Positions 10,058 to 23,973 of a DNA stretch of 64,000 nucleotides are shown piece by piece. Below the pieces are notes generated by a model. The model ran no database searches and was not told the origin of the DNA. It saw only the letters and a program-made list of their open reading frames with translations. A program made the translations under genes and the position numbers. Origin of the DNA: Lates calcarifer (Eukaryota; Chordata; Actinopteri; Centropomidae). The stretch spans positions 21,764,307 to 21,828,306 of the forward strand of contig NC_066845.1 in NCBI RefSeq assembly GCF_001640805.2, given 5' to 3'. Every line of letters starts with the position of its first letter. The stretch's first letter is position 1.

Positions 10058-13000
10058 GTGCATGTGTTGGGAATATTTTCAATTTCAGTTTTCAGTGTTG
10101 GCATTCTAGTGAGTATTGGCAGCAGCAGAGTGGATTGTGTTAGCCGTTAATGAGATTGCCATTTTGTTCAACCTTCTCTCCAAGATTTACATAAAGCACA
10201 GAATGTTGACATGGAAAACCAGGGTTTGTGTCCAAAAGTTTAGGAAAGCTCTGGCTTTTGGTTAAATGTTGAAAAGTTAACCATCCCGTCACATGCTAGA
10301 AATCTCATTGACTTTCTCAATATTCATCCCAAAAGAAGAATTTTCCTGAGCTTTAACCAAATGCTGTGAGTTGCTTAGACAGAGCCACAAAGGCATGTTT
10401 TAGTTACCACAAGCAAATACTGTAGGAAAACAAAACACGTGACAGTGTGTTAAGTATGAACATTTTATGACTTTTGGGGAATTACATTTATTTAAAAATG
10501 GCTTATGTTGAAAACCATAATTCAGGTGATTTATCATGTCTTTAAAAAAATATTTGTTGTTGCAAATTAGTAGTACAAAAACAGAACTTTTAGGAGACTG
10601 GGTTTATTAATTCATTCATCTGAAATCATGTTAAGGGAGTTTTTTTTTTTTTTTTTTTTAGTCCTAAGCAATCAGTAGCGAGTGACATATCTGTCCACCC
10701 TGACATCATTTTTTTTTGACATGGAAGCTGCAGTAGTGTTTGCTTGGAGCAATAAACTATTACACTATTTGTCATGGATGTAGCTAGGTTGCTAGCTAGC
10801 TCTGTAGGAGGATGATTGATTGCCCCCCAAACTGCCAGGTGTCAGTGGACTCAACACCAGTGATGTATGAATCACTTTAAAAATGAGAGATGGTTGCTCT
10901 GGTTTAGAGGTCGGGATCCAGTCTAGTGACATAATGATTTTTTTTTTTTTTTAAGATTTTGCTTATGTCCTCTATAAACAGTAAAGAGATGAGAAGTTAA
11001 GAGTTTAATCCAGAGTTTTGTTCTTGTCAGCGTGTAACCATCATTGGTCGCAGAAACTTTCCATTGACAAAAACCTCAATAATTGGTCTAAAACACTGTA
11101 TTGTATAGTTGTCACAGCCAGTGTTTACCTGTGGCACTTAGTATGTTGAAAAGTAGCACTAATGTATTTTGTCCCCAACTGGACTACCACACGTATTAAA
11201 CCCCTTTTTGAAAGCATGACTCTCAGCAATGATGATGGTGTAACTGAGGCTAACTGTTACTGTCACCAGAGACATAGACAAAGACACAGTTAAAGCAGTG
11301 TTTGTAATATTGTGCAGCTCAACTTTCTCTCTGTGGACATCTAAATAATTACATGCTTGTCCATTGATGTGGCAGAGTTCATCATTCAAGTATCGTAGAC
11401 AATCACTCCACCTGCCTTAACGTTTGTCCCCCTTGGTTTTCCAGTTAAGACAGCTGTGTGCTATCACTCTGTACAGTATATTTATGTTGTGAAGTGAATA
11501 TCTACTGCAAGACAAAGATACATTTCAACACCAGAAAAGTTCTCTGCTTTATGTTGAGGTCAAATCGCTACTGTTGTGGAACTGATTCTCTTGATATTGC
11601 CATTGTTTTTGCTCACTTTTTTCTTCCTGTTAGTTGAAAGTCTGTCTTGTCTTAAACTGAAGTGCTTTTCTCCCAAAAGAGAAGTGACCAAAACATTTTG
11701 TTTTCTTTAAATATATTTTATTGTAATAGCATCAAACCAATAAAATTCAATGAAGTAAAGCTTCACTTCTGTTTCAGCTATTATTACGCAACATTCATCA
11801 GTTGTGCACAAATGATACAGAGCTCATAAAAGATTCAGTAGTGGCGTAGTGTGTGCCTTGTCTGACCTTAGGAACCTCTTTCACATCAGTAATATATGAC
11901 ATTAATGCATTTTAGAAACAAATCAAATCAAATTAAGGCCATAGCAGATGTTTGGAGAACAGCAGCTAAGAATCGTAATTTTATTTATTTAATGTATCAG
12001 CAGCAACAAAACAAGGCCAGGCTGGTCAGCTTACCTACAAGCCCAGCAGTGTCACACAGACCTCTCAAATGTCCACAGACACTCATCATGTTCAGTGTTC
12101 AACAGTTTTAGCCCTCAGCTTCCTGTTTCTCAAGTCTTAATAATATGTCCGGGATGTTGATTCAAACATCTGTGTCATACGAACATAGCATCATACTGCT
12201 GTCTGGTTGTGTTTTTACAGCTCTGTGCCTGCTGAGCTGTAAGGAGACAGTCTTATCTAATGCTTTAAGTAATCATCTACAGTTTACAGTGAGACCGTAT
12301 TAAACTTGGTGGTCAATGCTGAAAGTATATGGTAACTATCAAATAACATGCCATTGACCACAGGTTTGAATTGAACTGTAGAGCTCTTTACACTAAACAC
12401 AAAGACAGAAGAATGAGAATGAAGCCTGGTATTTAAATTACTCACATATACTGTACATGCTGATGATCATTTTTAGTGCATGTAATTTATGGAAATTCTT
12501 GGCAACTGTTGCTTCCCAAACCATAGAGATCCAATGTTTGTAGTCAACTGTCATGGTTGTTTGTGGGTGTAAATCAGCCAGTAATATTTCAAATAAAAGT
12601 AAAACAAATAATAGTGAATACACATGAATCTAGTCATGCAGATACATCAGCTTAGATTCATTAACTGAAGTTTTCAGATAGGTGCTGCAGAATTTTGTGC
12701 CTCCATCCCAGCACAATGGTGGTGAACAACAGCGATGTCTTTTTCCAGATATAATGCCCAGAATTATTCACAGAATCAATTTACTACAGTTTTTATGGAA
12801 ATATTTCTACTCAAAGTTAAGTATAACTACTGTTGTTCACAGTGAGGTGTGTGGAGTAGCCAGTGTACTGTCAAATGCCATTTCCTGATGACAGAAGCAC
12901 CATGAGAAAGAAAAATAGTATTCCATTGTTTTCAAAACTGATTTGTGATTTGGGTGAACTGACGGTTTAAAGTTGCTATGACACAGATAACTGTCTTGTC

Positions 13001-14725
13001 TCTAGATTTGTTTCCATAAAAGCTGAAAGCTAAAGTCAGTTCCCCTACTCACATTACTAGGCATCTAGGAATAATTAGGATATTTTTTAGGCAAAACAGT
13101 TACAGTGATATGCTGTGTGAAATAAGTAAGTGGAGTTCAGGTGGCATGTGTGGATGTGTGTTTCCAGTTCTCCCTCCTCTCAGTGTGACGCATGTTTATA
13201 GTAATTGAGTATCAGGAACCACTCCATTTGTAGTTCAACAACCTGTAGTGAAATAAAGTGAAAAGCATTAGCTACGACTCCCAGCTTAATCTGATGTTCA
13301 ATGTTTTTGCATTACAGGAGTGTGAGTGTGTTTGTGTACAAAAGAGAAAACAAGAAGGGAGGGAAATGAGAGGCAGAGTGAGAGAGAGCAGGTGTTGGAG
13401 TGGTTAATGGCTGATAGCGTGAATAGCCAGCGCTGTCCATTTCTGATTAAGGGAATGAACTTCTCCTTTGTCTCGGCAGTCAACAATGAACACCCAGCCA
13501 GCACTCAAAACACCATCCATCCGGCGTTCCTCACAGACGGCTAAACATTTAATGAATCTATTACAAACTTCCTTCTCCCTACTGCCAGGCAATTTAGAGC
13601 CAATGACAGTGACTTAACCCTCTGGAAATATGGGTACCATCTGTTGTGTCTGCTTGCACATTCAAATCAACAAAGGACACTGGGGCAATTTTCACACAGG
13701 CCTAATGTTGCATACTGTGCAGGTAAATGGAGACAATCTAAGAAAAATAAAACCTCTTTTGCTCTTTCTCCTTTGGTCAGTTCCTTGTATCATTTTGAAT
13801 CATTCTTATATCTACTGTGTTACTGGGGGCTGTGCTCTGACCCATTCACTCCCCACACACTTCTGTGCACCAGGGTTTCAGAAGTTCATATTTAGATTGA
13901 AGACATTAATAGATAATGTTTTCTGCATATACTAAGAGCCGTTAAAAATTATTTCCATCACAAAAAAATATACAACTGTTCTGTGTTTACTCCTGTTTTC
14001 TGTATAAGTGAAAAATATAAAGTACACTAAAAACAGCACTCAGACCATCATTTCACATTAAAACATAATCACAAACACCTCTAATACTAATACTACTAAC
14101 AATAATATTAACATAAAATGAAAGACATGTCTGAGTCAATTCAATCAATCAACTTAAAAGAGGAATTTCAATGAGCATAAATTCAAATACATATTTGACT
14201 TTTGTTTTATTCTCAAGGCTGTTTTCAGAGTACTCCATATGGAGCATAATCTAAAGCCAGACAAAGAGGAAGCAGGTATAGTTCAATGAGTCCCTTACAT
14301 ACAGAGGCCACAGTTAGATAACTGTCAGAAACAGTTTGACTGATGGCTTTAACCAAGCTCATTTCAGACAGTGTGAATAAATTTAATGACAGATTTTTTT
14401 TTTTTTGCCATTAAAGCTCTGTTTCACACCAGCAGCGAGAGATCAGTGCAACCTCCTGAATCTGTCGTCACTGCAGGGTCACACACCTCCTTCAGCATGA
14501 AGCACCCACCATACAACCTAGACCCAGGGTTCAGGATTCACATTTGAGAATGAGTAGCTAGTGTAAATATCTTCAAAGTACTCAGAGCATGTGACCCATG
14601 GAGATTTAACAGTTTAGGCATGTCTTTGATTATAACCCTGAAAAGCTGGGCTAGCTTTGCCTTCTTGCCAGATTTAGTTACTCCAGGTTAATTTTAATTT
14701 CATGGCTTGTCACTGGGGAAGACAG

Positions 14726-14731
14726 TTTATT
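14726..14731 (-). promoter_or_regulatory. candidate polyadenylation signal of adgrd2
   Basis: AATAAA on the minus strand, about 215 bases past the stop codon. A second hexamer lies at 14206-14211. Either is plausible; neither is confirmed by a cleavage site. Confidence 0.35.
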
Positions 14732-14944
14732 GAGGAACTGTCAAAATAAACAACACGGTACATAAGCTCTACACACGTCTGTGTTAACTCCTCTTTATGT
14801 GATCTTGTATAAATATATAACACTGCTATTATATCATATGTTTATAGTATTCTATTTAAAAAATACTCTAGTATCCTATTTTTTAAAATTCAATTTCAAC
14901 TAATGCAAACTCCCAAATGATTCAAGTCCAGGATCAAGTGATGT

Positions 14945-14986
14945 TCACATTTTACCTGATGGTTTGAACCCAGTCAGCTGGACCAC
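14945..14986 (-). CDS. adgrd2: adgrd2 exon 23: final exon with stop
   Basis: After the acceptor GATTTTAACAG, 14 codons read VVQLTGFKPSGKM and TGA at 14945-14947. The V-Q-L-T-x-F-K pattern looks like a genuine receptor carboxyl end. If a later donor (GGTAAA inside it) were used, the tail would differ. Confidence 0.6.
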   Translation of the reverse strand: MVQLTGFKPSGKM

Positions 14987-17900
14987 CTGTTAAAATCAAA
15001 CACACATATCCAATATTCAATCATATTCTATCCATGTGATATGTATGATATGTATCAACACAGTGCAGTGATAATGCATACATGTGACTTACTTGGTTTC
15101 CTGATGCTGTGTTAAAAGAGAAACTCACAAAGCTCTCCTTTCTGAAACTCTCTGAAAAACACAAACACAACTATTTATATTTAACAGCTGCATTTGTCTT
15201 TCAGGACCAAACCATTTGTTTATACAAGGCCAAAACATGAGACAAATTTATAGAAGCATCACAAAGCACAATACAAAGAAAGCATTAAAAAACACACAGA
15301 GAAACAAAATGTAAACAATATGAATGACAAAGGAACATGAGAGTTTTCTGTATAAAATCTTTTGATTCTTTCTACCTCTAGATTTCCTTTATCTGTCCCG
15401 CTATGTATGACCACTCAGTGTCATTGTTATCAGCCTTGTGTCTGCAGGACAGATTGCTGCTATAGGGATAAACCAAGATATGGTAGTGAAGCAGAAGCAT
15501 TGGCAGTCTGATGTCCACTCCAATTACTCATCATTGACAAAGAGCAGTAAAACTGCAGGACAGAGTTGGTTCACAGCAGTGGTGGACATGACAGGACATT
15601 AATGAGGACCATCACTGACCCTCAGTGACCCATAATAAGGAGGATAGATTTGAAGTATTTGTTATTGGTATTATCCCACATATTCACAGTCTGTAAAAGC
15701 AGTGTAATTACCACCATACTCTTTGTCCATCCAATACTTTCATATGAAAGCAATTAACAAAAAAATGTGGATGAAAATCTTTAAAGAAATGGATGAATGT
15801 TGAATCATCATTAACCACGCTGTCAACAGGTTGTTTGGTCCTACCGTCTGATGTGACCCATAGAAGCATTTCCATAGCACCCCTATGACAGCAGGCATGT
15901 GGTAAAGGTTGTGGAACAGTGATAGTTAAAAAACCTATATTTTGGTGATCCATCCATCCAACCCAACCTCCTCTGAACATGGACTTTGTCACTCTTTATA
16001 CCACCCTGCCTGACTTATCCCTTTGATTGAAAGCTTATTTAAAACAAAGTGGTGAAGTGGTGTGTGGAGCTTTAGAAAACTAGTGACAACTAGGTGAGAG
16101 TTCAGTGATCACTCAGGGGTGTAAGGTTAAGACAGTGCTACCAGAAGAACATAGCTGACCAACTTATTAACACCTTCATTTCCTGTCACCTAGACTAGTG
16201 CAACCCATTACTTGTCTGAATGATTCAGCTGTTGGCTGTCTACAGTAAGGCTTCTTGCACACACTTGATGTAAAGAACCGATCTCTCCGGTTTTGACCAA
16301 GTCGCATTGACCCTGAATTTATTCAAGAATGGTCCCGTCATAAGAGAAAAATAATCACTGTAAATGCTGTGAAACAATCTGCCCTTCAGTATTAGATCAG
16401 CTGAGGCAGTGTCACATTTTAAAATGTGTTTAAAACCCTATTAAAACCCTGGTTTTATAACCTTTTTATAATATTGACTCCAGTGGTTTAATGATGTTTG
16501 TTTGTATTTTGTTTTATTTCTCTAACTCTGATGACTCACTGAAAATCCTTCTATATTTTATGATTTCTTCTATGCATTACATTAACACACATCTGGACTT
16601 TATACTTTACACTTTACTTTTTAATTATGTATACTTATGTTCCCTGTAAATATAGTTCTTGCTTCTTGCTCTTCACTCTTTTGTCCTGTCTGTCTGTCCT
16701 TTAGCACCAATATACCAAGACAAATTCCTTGTATGTAACTTACTTGGCAATAAAGTCTATACTGATTCTGATTCTGATTCTGATTCTGATTTTTCTGATC
16801 TTTATGGCTCATTCATTCACCATTCTCTTTCTGTCTTCCTGCTTCTTCTAATAAATTGACAGATTTCACAACAATTTCAATCAGCCAATCATGTCAAACT
16901 GCTGTCAAACTTTAAATCTGTGCTACTCACTTCTGCTGTCAGCTGTCATTTCAGAGCAAACTGCTGTGAATGACTCACCCTATGTTGTGTCTCACTGTTA
17001 TGGTTTTAAGCCAATGTCTAATCTGATCATGATCCTCTCCTGGAGGTTTTAGATCCCAGCACCAATATGCTGGAGGAGACTGCATCCATTTCCTTGGGTG
17101 GCTGGTGTAGGAGCACCCACTTAGCTCTGTGCAGTCTCAACTTTAAGATTGTGGCATCACTTTAGCCCCAGGCCTTCCTTTTTCCGAAGGTCTGTGAGTT
17201 GGTGGTCCAAAGAAGCTGTGATCCATCTCTGACAGAGAATCCACCTCTGCCCGGGCAACTCAGGTTTCCCTGCCACACCTGCTTGAGGGCACAAAATAAC
17301 CAAGACATGAGCCCTTTTAAAGCTCCTTAGTGTAGGAAGAGAAACATCTCTTTTGTCCCCTGCTCTCCTGTACTTCCACCTCTACAGGCCACTTCACCAC
17401 AGACAACACTTTGATCACCACTTTGCAGTCTCTGGCTACTCCATGCAAATCATTTATGCTCATCTCAAATCCCTGGAAATGCTTCAGCCTCTGCTTCATC
17501 TTCAGCAACCATCACCACCACCCAGGTGTCCATGCTGCATCCAGTCTTCATGCCAAATGTTTTTGAGGGTGGCTGATTTGGATCACTGGTGGAGTGTTGT
17601 GCGCTATGCCCCATAGCACCATCCAAGGATGGGGCGTAACATAGCTCACACTGATTTCCACTTTTGCCCTGTCAAATGTATGATACATTTGCCCATTTGC
17701 CCTGACATTAACACTGTTCTCACAAATCAAAGCCAATTCCCAGGCAAGTCATGCATATAACTGGTCTTAGTTCAGTCTATGGTGAGTTCAATTGCTATTG
17801 TTTATTCAACTATGTGGTCTTAGCTGACCCAACCAATATACACATTATCATACACATCATTCTGGAAACCAGTTAAGGTCTCTGCAACCTAATTCTTTCA

Positions 17901-20900
17901 ATGTGGTCAACACAACCTCAGCATGGCTTACTTGACCTCATGCATCACTCATGGTGCTGTATTCTCAGTTCAGTCATCAGACCTTAACTTCTGTCTGCCA
18001 TAGCTGACTTTAATTTCTGTTTGGTCTTGTGACCTTTTATTTCTGTTGGGTTAAACATGCTGACCTAAAAATTTAGTTTTGCCATTCAGCTCACCTTGCT
18101 GTATAACTTTCATTATATATTTACCCCAAACTGCTGATGTCCCATTAGTTTTCATTCATTCCATTGTGACTTCATTCATCACATTATGATCAACTTGACT
18201 TCATTCATGGCACTATTTAATAAAATAAACCTACCATAATAAATGTTTTCTTTACAGCATGCTTATCTCTGTATATTCTGTTCTCATTAATATTTTACTA
18301 CTGCCTGGTAAGGATTGATATATACATCAAGTTTCTACACTCACACCCTTTCAAATATGATGACATCATGATGCCAAAGACTCTCACATCACTCACATTT
18401 CCTGTCTTGTTTGTGCACATGGCAATTAACTTTTTTGTTCAGTCAGAATGAAGTTTTGTTTGATTGCAATATTATATGGCCTGATGTCAACTCAACTAAA
18501 AGATCAGCTATTGTATGAGATATGAACATATGTGTGAAAGATTTATGGTTAAACTTTTGACCTTATTTAAAATGATAAAATTAATATGTATTACTGACTG
18601 CTTCAGGCATATGGCACTGGACTGGAAACAGGAAGGTAAAGTAATGTGAAAAATACTAAGATAGGTGTGCTGTTGTTCTTTTGTCTTGTGTTGTGGTGCT
18701 GAGTGGAGAGCTCCAATAAAGTAGCAAAGCAGCCTAACTCAATGTTGTAGAATTGCAAGTCTCATAAACATGCAAAAAGAAAAAACAAACAAACCAAAAA
18801 AAAGAAAAAAAAAAAAAGAAAAAACAACAGTAACTTTTGTTTTTGAAAAGTCTGCAAAGCACTCACTGCAGCTTGTTAAGCCTATTGTTCTGAGCACACT
18901 GTGATAACTGATTCAGATGACTGAATCAACATTTTTCTCAACTCAGATCTTTTCACATTTGGAAAATATGGTTTGAGAGGGGTGGGTGGAGAGAGCACAT
19001 GTTACCCCCTTTAGACATGATAAAATAAAATACATATTCAGGGTTCCATGACTTTAAGCCAGTTTTCATGACCAAACATTCAGAGATTTTTGTGTGCACG
19101 TGAAAAAAAAAAAAAAAAAAAACAGTAATATGTCATGTTTATTTTCTGTCTCTATGTATAAACTCCTCTGTATATTGCCCTTCTGTTAATATTTTTTATT
19201 ATATTGTCATGTTTATACTGTTCTTACGTATATGGTTTTTTTTTATAGCATTATCTTGTTTTTATCTTGTCTTGTATTTATGTCTTTTTCTATCTTTTCA
19301 ATCACTTATGCTGCTGCAACAATGTAAATTTCCCCATTGTGGGACTAAAAAAGAATTATCTTATCTTATCTTATCTTATCTTAATATATCCCATATACAT
19401 TTATACATTGTGGGACCGAGTGTCACATCACATCACTGAAAGCACATTTTAACAATATGACATTATCATATCATTTTCTCACTTGTGCTACAGAAATTAA
19501 TGATTTAAAGAAATTTGTAAGAAAAAAACTAAACCACATAATGGAGTTTGTTTTACAGATTTAAATAGTTTGGTCTGATGTAATGCAAAACACAGTTCAC
19601 TGCACTGAAAATCCATTTGATTATTTTACAGTGATTATAGAGATTACATAGAGATTAAGGACAGGACAAATAATTTGATTTAAAACAAAACAACAGACAG
19701 GCCTCTGTCTGACAGTCAGGAAACTGAAAAATCTAAAACAAAACATGATAATAATCTGTTCATCATCTGTTGCTCTTTGTGATTCCTTTTTGGATTCAGC
19801 ACCTGAACTTGTTATTTGTTTGGTAGCTTGTTTAGTGCTCCTCTAACTCTTTCAGTGGACATTCCAGTCAAGACAAGGTACTACTGTGGCCTGTTACACA
19901 GAATGATTGTGCTGGATACACAGGTCAAATCACATAAATGAATATTCACCGAACTATGCTGAAATATTTCAGAAAATAATTTCCATGACTTTTCCAATAC
20001 CTTATGGAATTCATGTTTTTCTAAAATGTTTTGGGCCTGGAAAAAGCTATTTTCAAATCCATTTCATGACCATGCGAACACTGACACGGCATGAGACCAA
20101 ACATGAAGTTTTCAGGGGTGGCTCTCTTCAGTTTCATCTGTGCAAAACTTGTGGCCCTTTAATAAATAATCACAAATACAATCTGTCTGTTGAGTGCCTA
20201 AAAATGAACCCCAAGTCCTGAGTAAATATCCCCCTGAGCGTTATAAAAAATACTTTAGTAAAGACCATGCCACACAGAGAACAATCAGCCTACCATTCTT
20301 GATGACTAGTGATGTGGAGGTGGAGCTGTGGGGTCCAGAGGTCTCACTGATCTCAGGGCTGGAGGGAGTTGGTGGACTGTGGCACCAGGAGGTAATCTGG
20401 CTCCTTTGGGAAGGCAGGAAACTGGTTGGCTGGGAACAGTTCTGAAAATACATCACAACCTAATCAGAGGCGCTGCAAAGTGATGATTTAATCATAAAAT
20501 ATAACATGTGTACTAATCTACCACACTACTACTATTCTAAAAAGCTGCCTACACAAAAGCAAAGTCAGTTAAAAAAAAAAAAAGTGTAAAGAGTGAATTT
20601 GTTTTCTGTAGTCCTGATGGACCCGATCTCTGCTGTGTGCTTTTTGCTCACTCACTGTGAAAGATAAGGCCTTTCTCTTTTCTTTGATCCTCTTTATGGC
20701 ATTCCTCACCTAAATGAGAAGCAGTGTTTACACCCACTGGTTTGTCCAAAAGGCTGGCAGCCTCACATACCATGCAAAGATACATTCTGATATTCTGCCG
20801 CAGTGGTAACAGGCAGTGGCACTGACAATGGACTGAATGCCTTCTTACCTCACTGTTGTAAACAGCATACACTAAGAAGATGTACAAGCCCTGTAGAGAG

Positions 20901-23900
20901 GAAAGACACACATTAGAAAGCATGTGGGAAAGATATGGAGAGGTGGAAGAGAATAAACTCCATACTTCATACAGCTTTTATTGACAATATGGATCTTCAA
21001 TATGGATCTTCAAATCCATTTAGTGCTCCAGTCTGTCATCTCAGTCAAACAATGTTTTTCTCTTGACCATCAAAAACAGAAGCACATATTACAAAATACT
21101 GCTTCATGCTCTCCATCTGTGTGGTTTTCTACTCCCTTTTGGCACAAACCTCAGTTGGAATCAGCAGGGTGTGGCACTCTAAGCTGAACTGAAAAGTATT
21201 TTCTCCAAGATTCCAGATAATGCAGTTTGTTGACCTCCTGTAATGATGTATCGAAGAAGCGGCAATACTATAAAAATGCAATCCCCTTACCCAACCATCA
21301 CTGATCCACTACTGTGGTACAAGTTCAAACACCTCTTAAGGTTGGGTTTTGCTTGAAAAAAACAAGTTTGTATGTGTCGTCCAATCACATCAGAGGACAG
21401 AAGTGTCTGTAGGTGTCACACTGGAACGCAGAGGCCATTACATAGATGGGTAAGATTCTCTAAGCTTTTAAATACCGGGTTGATGGTGCACATTCTCTCT
21501 TGGAAGGCATTATAACTGTGGTTTTGTTACATAGTTGAGTTTAAACCCTGCTTACTTTCTCAATGGGGCTAAATATCTGCATGTCGTTTTCAGAAAGTTA
21601 CAGAAATTGCTGGACACCCCTCATTTCTCCCGGCTCTGACACGGGAGAATTTGGGGAATGGGGGTTTCAGAGACTGAAACCTGATAAGCACTTCTGTTGA
21701 AGCATACTGCTGCGTTTTTGTTAAGAGTACACTAAGAGCACTTCATGATCTGCTGTCCTTATCTTTGGGATAACATAATTTGTCAGTGTTTTCCAAAACA
21801 CACAACATTTACAAAAATGATTAATTTAACAGTTTATGATCTGCTGCCTCTATGATTAAGAATTTGATTTACCCCGACCTCCTCTTTTGTTGTGCTATAA
21901 CATCATCATGGTGCTTCCACCTTTTTCTCTTAGAGAGGCAGTCACACTAAGAACAACTGATGTTTTCATTTTTCATCTGGAAAAAACATTTATGCTCCAC
22001 ATACTATATAAAGGTACAGATATGTACACAATGTACCCCAAGGATATGAAATAAAGGAGTTGCTGATTGGGTATGAAAGAAGATAAGCTAATGGGTTCTT
22101 GCTGCTGAACTGCTGAGCCCTCAGACGACAGAGCTCACAGGAACTCAGAGCCTATCTGTCTGCTATTAGGAAGCAGATAGATGCACACGGCTATGTTTAT
22201 ATATATATATAATGTGATTAAGGCAGCGACGTGAGTAAGGTGGAGCCCAAACAGATACAGTGTTCTGATTATGTTTGGGCAATTACGTTAATCATCAGAG
22301 TAGGCATAATCACAGACAGACATGGACATTTTAGGACACGTTCGTCTAACTATTTATTGTCTTGATGTTTATAAATGCTTCCTGGGCTACAGACACACCT
22401 CCTGTGCTTCATTTGCCACTATAGTGACTGACATTATGCCTGAACTATTTTAACAAAGTCTGTGCTCTGGAGCATGGAAACAGCAACATTACTAAAATGA
22501 TTCTATTATGGACAACTTATGGAAATATTGTTTTTTTTATTGACTGTTGGTTATAATATCATAATTATGTGCATGTTAACAGCTCATAATCAGTACCCAC
22601 TGCAAAAGAAGTAGTTACACTGTAAACTTTGTTTAACTTGAACAACAAAATTACCTACAATATGTCTATAATCTAAAGAAATATGGCTAAAATATCCCAT
22701 TGACCAAATAATACAGTGTTTACACCAGTGGTGGCTGGTTAATACAAAGTTTAATTCAGATCAGCAAGCTCAATAAATTATTTTCAAATTTTTGAAATAA
22801 GTAAATGAGTGAGTTTTTACTTTTTAAGGATTTCAGTGTTCAAATCAAATTAAGTTGTACAGTATGAAATAAACTGTAAGATGAGTCTTTCCTAATGGGC
22901 ATGTCCTTGCCGTGCCATACACACAAGTTACTGGCATCAGTAACTGTAGCTTGTTGTCAGAGGAGCAGAGACTTTTAGCCACTCTATTACACTCTCTTAG
23001 AAATGAAGTAGTAAATTAGGTCCAATATTTGTGCTACCATTACAAGGCGGACACAGTGTGTTAGTTGGAACTCTGTCTTAATACACTATTGTATATTTGC
23101 ACTGCTGCACTCACAAATGCAGTAAGACTTTCAGTATTAATATTGAATTAAAAAGTTTGAATAAGATAAATAAAATGGACTATTTTATATTACTATATAA
23201 CTCCAAGCTTTGTTTAGTTTTCTAGAGGAGCTCTCTTCTTGGTGAGAAAAGGGACAGTTAGGTTAAGCAGTGCTTGCTCTATTGGTGAGTTAATGTAATA
23301 GTCTTCTATAGTTGAAGTCAAAACTTAGTGTCCCATGCTACAGAACAATGTTTCTCATTCACCGTGTAAGCAGAAGCTCTCAGTGCCTGTAGCCTCATCC
23401 ACTATTACTCTTACTATTACACTATTATTCTGTTCTGTCTTCTCCTACTAACTCTCATTCTCTGCTTTCATGGCTCTCAGAATCCATCATACTTTGCTAG
23501 CACAGACTCTTGAAAGTAGCCCAGTAAAATAAATGAATAATTATATAAATTTGGTATTAAGAAGAAAATGGGCTGGCCCAGCATCATCCTTCTAGTTACA
23601 TGAGGAAGAACTCCTACTGTAGTGTTATCTGCCCTCAGCTGGACACTGGCAGTAAATCTGAACTAACTAGCAGCTCTCCGAGGGTCACCTAAGGGCTAGC
23701 TCATTTTGATTAATTAAAGACTGTGGAGGAGCACGGAAGGGTGGGTGGAATAAGAAAAGACATGGAGAGAGAGAGAGAAAGAGAGATGTACAGAATGGGT
23801 AGCAGATATAAGAAAACAGATCCAGTCTATGGAAAAGTGAACAGTAAGGGAGGGGTATGAGAGGGAAGAAGTGAGTGCTGTGTTATCAGGGGAGGAATGT

Positions 23901-23923
23901 TAGAGGTCGAGTGGTATCTCCCC

Positions 23924-23973
<50 letters not shown>

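Larger units (their letters stand above)
8176..14944. other. gap between the convergent NR5A and adgrd2 3' ends
   Basis: No gene is supported here. It contains both 3' UTRs, an (ATT)n microsatellite at 8990-9056, poly-T tracts near 10640 and 10939, and a cluster of inverted repeats at 9965-10057. The block 13380-13620 is GC-richer and non-repetitive. Open frames in it carry no recognised domain. Confidence 0.6.
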